A stretch of DNA of 64,000 bases from an uncultured Pseudomonas sp. (lineage in GTDB: Bacteria > Pseudomonadota > Gammaproteobacteria > Pseudomonadales > Pseudomonadaceae): positions 62,001 to 126,000 of the forward strand of contig NZ_CAJYDW010000005.1 of NCBI RefSeq assembly GCF_913774235.1, written 5' to 3'. How positions within the stretch are numbered: position 1 is the stretch's first letter; each line of letters starts with the position of its first letter. This document shows, one piece after another, positions 59,973-64,000 of this stretch. A model generated the notes under the pieces. It did not search any database and had not been told where the DNA came from. It worked only from the letters and a program-made list of their open reading frames with translations. Made by a program: the position numbers and the translations under genes.

Positions 59973-62159
59973 ATGAACGCCCAAGGAACCCTCTGCCAGC
60001 CCGTCCGCCCTGCGTGCGGCGTCCTTCGTCAGTTGCTGCTGGTCGGTGCGCTGATACCCTTTCCCTTGACGGCTCTGGCCGCCACGGTGGCCGAGCAGAA
60101 CGCCACGGAACTGGACACCCTGACCATCGAGGGCAACCGTCTCTACGACATGGCGCCTTCGGAGCAGAGCGGCGGCTACACCGTGGATTCGGCGACCGTG
60201 GGCACCAAGACACCAGCCGCCTTGCGTGACATTCCCCAGTCGATCACCTCGTACACCAACGATTACATCAAGGATCGCAACTTCAACACCCTGGACGACC
60301 TGGCCAAGTCCACCGCCGGGCTGCGGGTGCTGACCAACGACAGTGGCCGTTCCTCCATCTATTCCCGCGGCTACGAGTACGACGAATACAACATCGACGG
60401 CCTGCCGGCACCCATGACCAGCATCTTCGGTACCGTGCCGATCCTCTCGCCCTTCGACCGGGTCGAGATCATGCGCGGGCCCTCGGGGCTGTTCAACAGC
60501 ACCAGCGAGCTGGGTGGCATCGTCAACATGGTGCGCAAGCGCGGCACCGAGGACTTCCAGGGGCACATCACCGGGCGCTACGGCTCCTGGGATACCAACT
60601 ACCAGGAAATCGACCTGGCCGGTCCGCTCACCGAGAGCAAGAACGTGCGCGGTCGCTTCGTCGCCTCCCGCGCCGATACCAATGGCGAGGTGGACTACAA
60701 CGCCAGCACCAACGAGAGCTACTACGGCGACCTGGACATCGACCTGTCCGACGCCACCCAGATCTCCTTCGGCCTGATCCATCAGGTCAAGAACATCACC
60801 CCCAACAATGGCTTCCCCACCAATGCCCAGGGCCAGTTGCTGGACTTCAGCCATTCGCGCTTCTTCGGCGCCGACTGGAACTACTTCGACGGCCAGACCA
60901 CCGATGGCATCTTCGAGCTGACCCACAGATTCGACAATGGCGGTTACGGACGGGTAGCGGCGCGGGCCTCGCATCGGGAAACCGACTACCTGTATGCGTT
61001 CACGGCGCAGAACAACAACGCCTATCGACTTCAGGCCAGCGATCGTGATTTCGAGCAGGATGCCTACTCTCTCGATGCTAGTTACAGCCAGCCGTTCGAG
61101 GCACTGGGTCAAGTCAGCGAGTTCGTCGTCGGCACCGACTACAAGCATTACGACACCGACTATCTCAACGGAACCATCAATCTGGGCAGCGTCAATCTGG
61201 CTACCTACACGCCTACCTTGTTCGCCAAACCGGCGAAGAGCTATCAGACCCGGATCACCAGCGACGAGAAGGAGTTCGGGCTCTATTCCAAGCTGACTTT
61301 CCGTCCCTTCGAAAGATTGGCGTTGATCGGTGGGGCCAGAGTGGGCTGGTACCGCGGGGAGGCGAACACTAGGACTTTCGCCACGGCAACGGCTGCCGAG
61401 CGCAACGCGCCCGCCGATCAGACACACAACGGTTATGTCACCCCGTATGCCGGCTTGGTTTATGACCTTGATGACAACCACTCCCTCTATGCCAGCTATT
61501 CGCGGGTTTACAAGCCGCAGACCGCCTATTTGGAAGCGGATGGCAGCCCCATAGATCCGCGTGAAGGCGAACAATACGAGGCCGGTATCAAGGGCAGCTA
61601 CTTCCACGGCGACCTGAATACCCGTCTGTCGTTATTCCAGCTCACCGACGAGAATCGCGCCGCCGCGCTAATCAATGCGAATGGCACCGCTACTGGTTCC
61701 TACACCAACTCCGGCAAGACCCGGGTGAAGGGCGCCGAGGTTGAGGCCAGTGGCAAGCTGACCGACCAATGGGAAGTGCTCGCGGGCTACACCTACATGC
61801 GCACCGAAAACCTCAGTGGCGTGGCCAACACGCTCTTCGAAACCATGCCCAAGCACATGGCCTCGCTCTGGACCAAATACACGCTGGCTGGCGGACCCCT
61901 GACCGGCCTCAGCCTCGGCGCTGGGGTGACGGCGATGAGTGATTTCTCGCAAACCAACAACGGCGTGACGGTATCTGCGCCTGGCTATGCCATTGTCGAT
62001 GCCAAGTTCGCCTACCCGGTCACCAAGCAACTCACCGCGACCCTGGACGTGAACAACTTGCTCGACAAGGATTATTGGTCCCGCGTGGGTTCGGTCTCCA
62101 CCTTCAACTTCCAGGGGCCGTCGCGTAGCGTGATGGTCGGGGCGCGTTACGACTTCTGA
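59973..62159 (+). CDS. TonB-dependent siderophore receptor
   Basis: 728 aa from ATG 59973 (AAGGATCACC upstream). Signal peptide to about residue 36 (LTALAATVAE), possible TonB box near ELDTLTIEG, plug domain (about 60-180; YNIDGLPAPM, MRGPSGLFNSTSELGGIVNM), 22-strand barrel and C-terminal phenylalanine (GARYDF). Of the FpvA/FoxA-like class without a signalling N-terminal extension. Followed by fes and entF-type genes, so a catecholate siderophore is the expected ligand. Confidence 0.9.
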   Translation: MNAQGTLCQPVRPACGVLRQLLLVGALIPFPLTALAATVAEQNATELDTLTIEGNRLYDMAPSEQSGGYTVDSATVGTKTPAALRDIPQSITSYTNDYIKDRNFNTLDDLAKSTAGLRVLTNDSGRSSIYSRGYEYDEYNIDGLPAPMTSIFGTVPILSPFDRVEIMRGPSGLFNSTSELGGIVNMVRKRGTEDFQGHITGRYGSWDTNYQEIDLAGPLTESKNVRGRFVASRADTNGEVDYNASTNESYYGDLDIDLSDATQISFGLIHQVKNITPNNGFPTNAQGQLLDFSHSRFFGADWNYFDGQTTDGIFELTHRFDNGGYGRVAARASHRETDYLYAFTAQNNNAYRLQASDRDFEQDAYSLDASYSQPFEALGQVSEFVVGTDYKHYDTDYLNGTINLGSVNLATYTPTLFAKPAKSYQTRITSDEKEFGLYSKLTFRPFERLALIGGARVGWYRGEANTRTFATATAAERNAPADQTHNGYVTPYAGLVYDLDDNHSLYASYSRVYKPQTAYLEADGSPIDPREGEQYEAGIKGSYFHGDLNTRLSLFQLTDENRAAALINANGTATGSYTNSGKTRVKGAEVEASGKLTDQWEVLAGYTYMRTENLSGVANTLFETMPKHMASLWTKYTLAGGPLTGLSLGAGVTAMSDFSQTNNGVTVSAPGYAIVDAKFAYPVTKQLTATLDVNNLLDKDYWSRVGSVSTFNFQGPSRSVMVGARYDF

Positions 62160-62269
62160 TGATACTTCTGTCCGGGCGGCGCTTCAGGCCGCCGCCCGGA
62201 CAGAGCTCCCAGGATCGGTGACCTTGGGGTCGCCGCCGACGATCCATCCAGACGATGTACTGTAACGCG

Positions 62270-63505
62270 ATGAACGATTCCTTCTTCCAGCGTGACGATG
62301 TGGGCCGCGAGCCCTGGTGGCAGGCCGTGGCCCAGCGGGGTACGCCGCTGATCGAACCCACCGAGGGCGGGCGCTATCGCCTGACCTTTCTGTGGCGAGA
62401 TCTCGAAGGTATAGCGTCCGGCACCCAGCGGGTCTGGCTCAATATCACCGGGGTGACCGATCACCACCAGCCAGGCTTGCCGCAGAGCCTGCAGCGTCTG
62501 CCGGGTACCGATGTCTGGGCCTGGGAGACCGAACTGGACGGTCGCTGGCGGGGCAGCTATTGCCTGATCCCCACCGACGAGCCGGCACCGTTCGAGAGTG
62601 AGGCCCAGCCCGACCTCCAGGGTATCCGTCTCTGGTGGCGTAGCGTCTTTCCCCTGGCCCAGGCCGATCCCCTCAATCCGCGCCGCGCCTGGCAGGGCGG
62701 TCGTGGCCTGGCGGTGTCGGGAGTGCACCTGCCCGAGGCGCCGCCGCAGTCGGCCTGGGCCGGCTTCGATGTCGACGTAGCGCCAGCCGTCTCGCCCGCC
62801 TTGCAACAGCATCTGTGGGACAGCGAGCGCCTGGGCAATCGTAGACCCGTCTGGCTGTTCACTACCGGTAATACCACCCCTGATGAACGGCCGCTGGCCA
62901 TTCTGTTGGATGGCCAGTTCTGGGCGCAGACGATGCCGGTGGGCGCGCCGCTGCAGCAGCTCACCGATGCCGGCCTGCTGCCGGAGGCGGTCTACCTGCT
63001 GATCGACAACAGCGACCGCGCTCTGCGCAGCAGCGAGTTGCCCTGCAATCCGGCGTTCTGGCTGGCGCTGCAGGAAGAGCTGTTGCCGCAGGTGTGTGAC
63101 TGGGCGCCCCATGCGCAGTCGCCGTCCTCTACCGTGGTCGCCGGGCAGAGCTTTGGCGGGCTGGCGGCGCTCTACGCTGCGCTGCACTGGCCGGAGCGCT
63201 TCGGCTGCGCCCTGAGCCAGTCCGGGTCCTTCTGGTGGCCACAGCGGGGCGCGCCGGGACGGCTGTTCGAGGCGCTGGCGAGCGGGCAGGGGAGCACGCA
63301 CCCCTTGCGGCTGTTCATGGAGGCCGGGCTGCGCGAACCGGCCATCCTCGAAGCCTCCCGGGCCCTGGTTCCGCGCCTGCGCGAGCAGGGCCATGAACTC
63401 GACTATCGCGAGATCGACGGCGGCCACGACGCCCTCTGGTGGCGCGGCGGCCTGCTCGACGGCCTGGTCCAGCTCTGGCGACCCCTGGTCGCGCCCGAAC
63501 GCTAA
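62270..63505 (+). CDS. fes: Enterochelin esterase Fes
   Basis: 411 aa from ATG 62270; ATG 62255 adds five residues and is also possible. N-terminal beta-rich domain (about 1-170) and a C-terminal alpha/beta-hydrolase: nucleophile Ser294 in GQSFGGLAAL, catalytic His in DGGHDALWW. Hydrolyses ferric enterobactin-type trilactones in the cytoplasm to release iron. Gene order receptor-fes-mbtH-entF mirrors the E. coli fepA-fes-ybdZ-entF segment. Confidence 0.88.
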   Translation: MNDSFFQRDDVGREPWWQAVAQRGTPLIEPTEGGRYRLTFLWRDLEGIASGTQRVWLNITGVTDHHQPGLPQSLQRLPGTDVWAWETELDGRWRGSYCLIPTDEPAPFESEAQPDLQGIRLWWRSVFPLAQADPLNPRRAWQGGRGLAVSGVHLPEAPPQSAWAGFDVDVAPAVSPALQQHLWDSERLGNRRPVWLFTTGNTTPDERPLAILLDGQFWAQTMPVGAPLQQLTDAGLLPEAVYLLIDNSDRALRSSELPCNPAFWLALQEELLPQVCDWAPHAQSPSSTVVAGQSFGGLAALYAALHWPERFGCALSQSGSFWWPQRGAPGRLFEALASGQGSTHPLRLFMEAGLREPAILEASRALVPRLREQGHELDYREIDGGHDALWWRGGLLDGLVQLWRPLVAPER

Positions 63506-63526
63506 TCCTTTGCCCCAGGAGGTCCG

Positions 63527-63739
63527 ATGGACGCTCTCAATCCCTTCGATGACCCCGAGCAGATCCTGCTGATTCTGCGCAATGCCCAGGGCCAGTGCAG
63601 CCTCTGGCCGCAGCTCCTGGAGTGCCCGCCCGGTTGGACGCCAGTGTTCGGCCCGGCACCGCGCGCAGCCTGCGACGACTGGCTGACGAGCCATTGGCGC
63701 GACATCCGCCCAGTCGTCTCCGCCGCCCCTTCCTTATAG
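63527..63739 (+). CDS. MbtH-like protein (YbdZ)
   Basis: 70 aa. NPFDDPEQILLILRNAQGQC SLWP ... PPGW-x-FG ... CDDWLTSHWRDIRP is the MbtH-family signature with the three conserved Trp. Activates or stabilises the adenylation domain of the following NRPS. AGGAGG lies 4-5 nt upstream of the ATG; the gene starts 22 bp after fes. Confidence 0.9.
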   Translation: MDALNPFDDPEQILLILRNAQGQCSLWPQLLECPPGWTPVFGPAPRAACDDWLTSHWRDIRPVVSAAPSL

Positions 63740-63747
63740 GAGTCATC

Positions 63748-64000
63748 GTGTCTTTCTCTGCCCCTTCTGCCATCATCGAGCTGCCTCTGGTCGCCGCCCA
63801 ACCCGGCATCTGGATGGCCGATCAGCTGTCGCCCCACGCCAACGCCTTCGCCGTGGCGCACCTGGTGGAACTGCGAGGCTCCGTCCAGGCCGCGCCACTC
63901 GTGGAGGCCATCGTTCAGGGCTTGGGCGAGCTGGACAGCCTGAGACTCAACTTCGCCGAGCGCGAAGGGGAGCTGGTGCAGTGGATCGATAGCGATGCGG
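63748..64000 (+). CDS. entF: NRPS, EntF-like (5' end only)
   Basis: First 84 codons from GTG 63748 (TAGGAG 6 nt upstream), cut by the window end. IELPLVAAQPGIWMADQLSP HANAFAVAHLVELRG matches the start of the EntF condensation domain. EntF activates serine and assembles the enterobactin trilactone. Position after mbtH supports the call; other biosynthesis genes should lie to the right. Confidence 0.82.
   Translation, partial: MSFSAPSAIIELPLVAAQPGIWMADQLSPHANAFAVAHLVELRGSVQAAPLVEAIVQGLGELDSLRLNFAEREGELVQWIDSDA

Overview
The window looks like a high-GC gammaproteobacterium of the genus Pseudomonas. This rests on protein resemblance and on the tRNA-Lys type integration end; I could not run a search. 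About three quarters (1 to 49489) reads as the interior and one end of an integrative conjugative element (ICE) of the PAPI-1/pKLC102/PFGI-1 family. From 49490 on the sequence is ordinary chromosome. The integrase, relaxase and mating-pair genes are not in view and should lie left of base 1.

Bases 79-14122 look like cargo. A divergent GntR regulator (csiR-like) faces csiD-lhgO-gabD, the glutarate -> L-2-hydroxyglutarate -> 2-oxoglutarate route plus a semialdehyde dehydrogenase. A second unit (GntR regulator and a soluble Cache protein on one strand; aldehyde dehydrogenase, amino-acid permease, SnoaL-like protein and class III aminotransferase on the other) could import an omega-amino acid or amine and convert it to the acid. 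A dCache chemoreceptor follows. I infer a transferable module for sensing and oxidising a compound such as 5-aminovalerate, GABA or a diamine.

Bases 14123-49489 are ICE backbone, transcribed leftward. From the right end: parA beside a 3' tRNA-Lys fragment (att site), a coiled-coil protein, a DUF2786 protein, dnaB, several small proteins, an HD phosphohydrolase, a HicA-like/ribbon-helix-helix pair, parB, DUF2857, a STY4528-type replication protein, a repeat ORF, PFL_4669, DUF3158 and ssb. Most of these overlap by ATGA or GTGA. Then come an RMF-like protein, a SNF2 helicase, a type IVb conjugative pilus operon (pilL-N-O-P-Q-R-S-T-V-M), topB and a string of very small genes including DUF3577.

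The backbone carries unusual nucleic-acid structure. Four copies of a 19-bp palindrome lie inside the replication gene and are read in three frames. Thirteen 39-bp units, each centred on another 19-bp palindrome with compensatory changes, fill the next ORF. A 146-nt non-coding element occurs twice with apparent covariation. Several genes, including parA and the helicase leader, have their Shine-Dalgarno sequence inside a perfect inverted repeat.

Bases 49490-64000 are chromosomal: a FUSC membrane protein, a CheB-CheR-PAS-GAF fusion, a chemoreceptor, a small lipoprotein, an APC permease, and a Fur-box-preceded catecholate siderophore locus (TonB receptor, enterochelin esterase, MbtH protein and the start of an EntF-like NRPS) that runs off the end.
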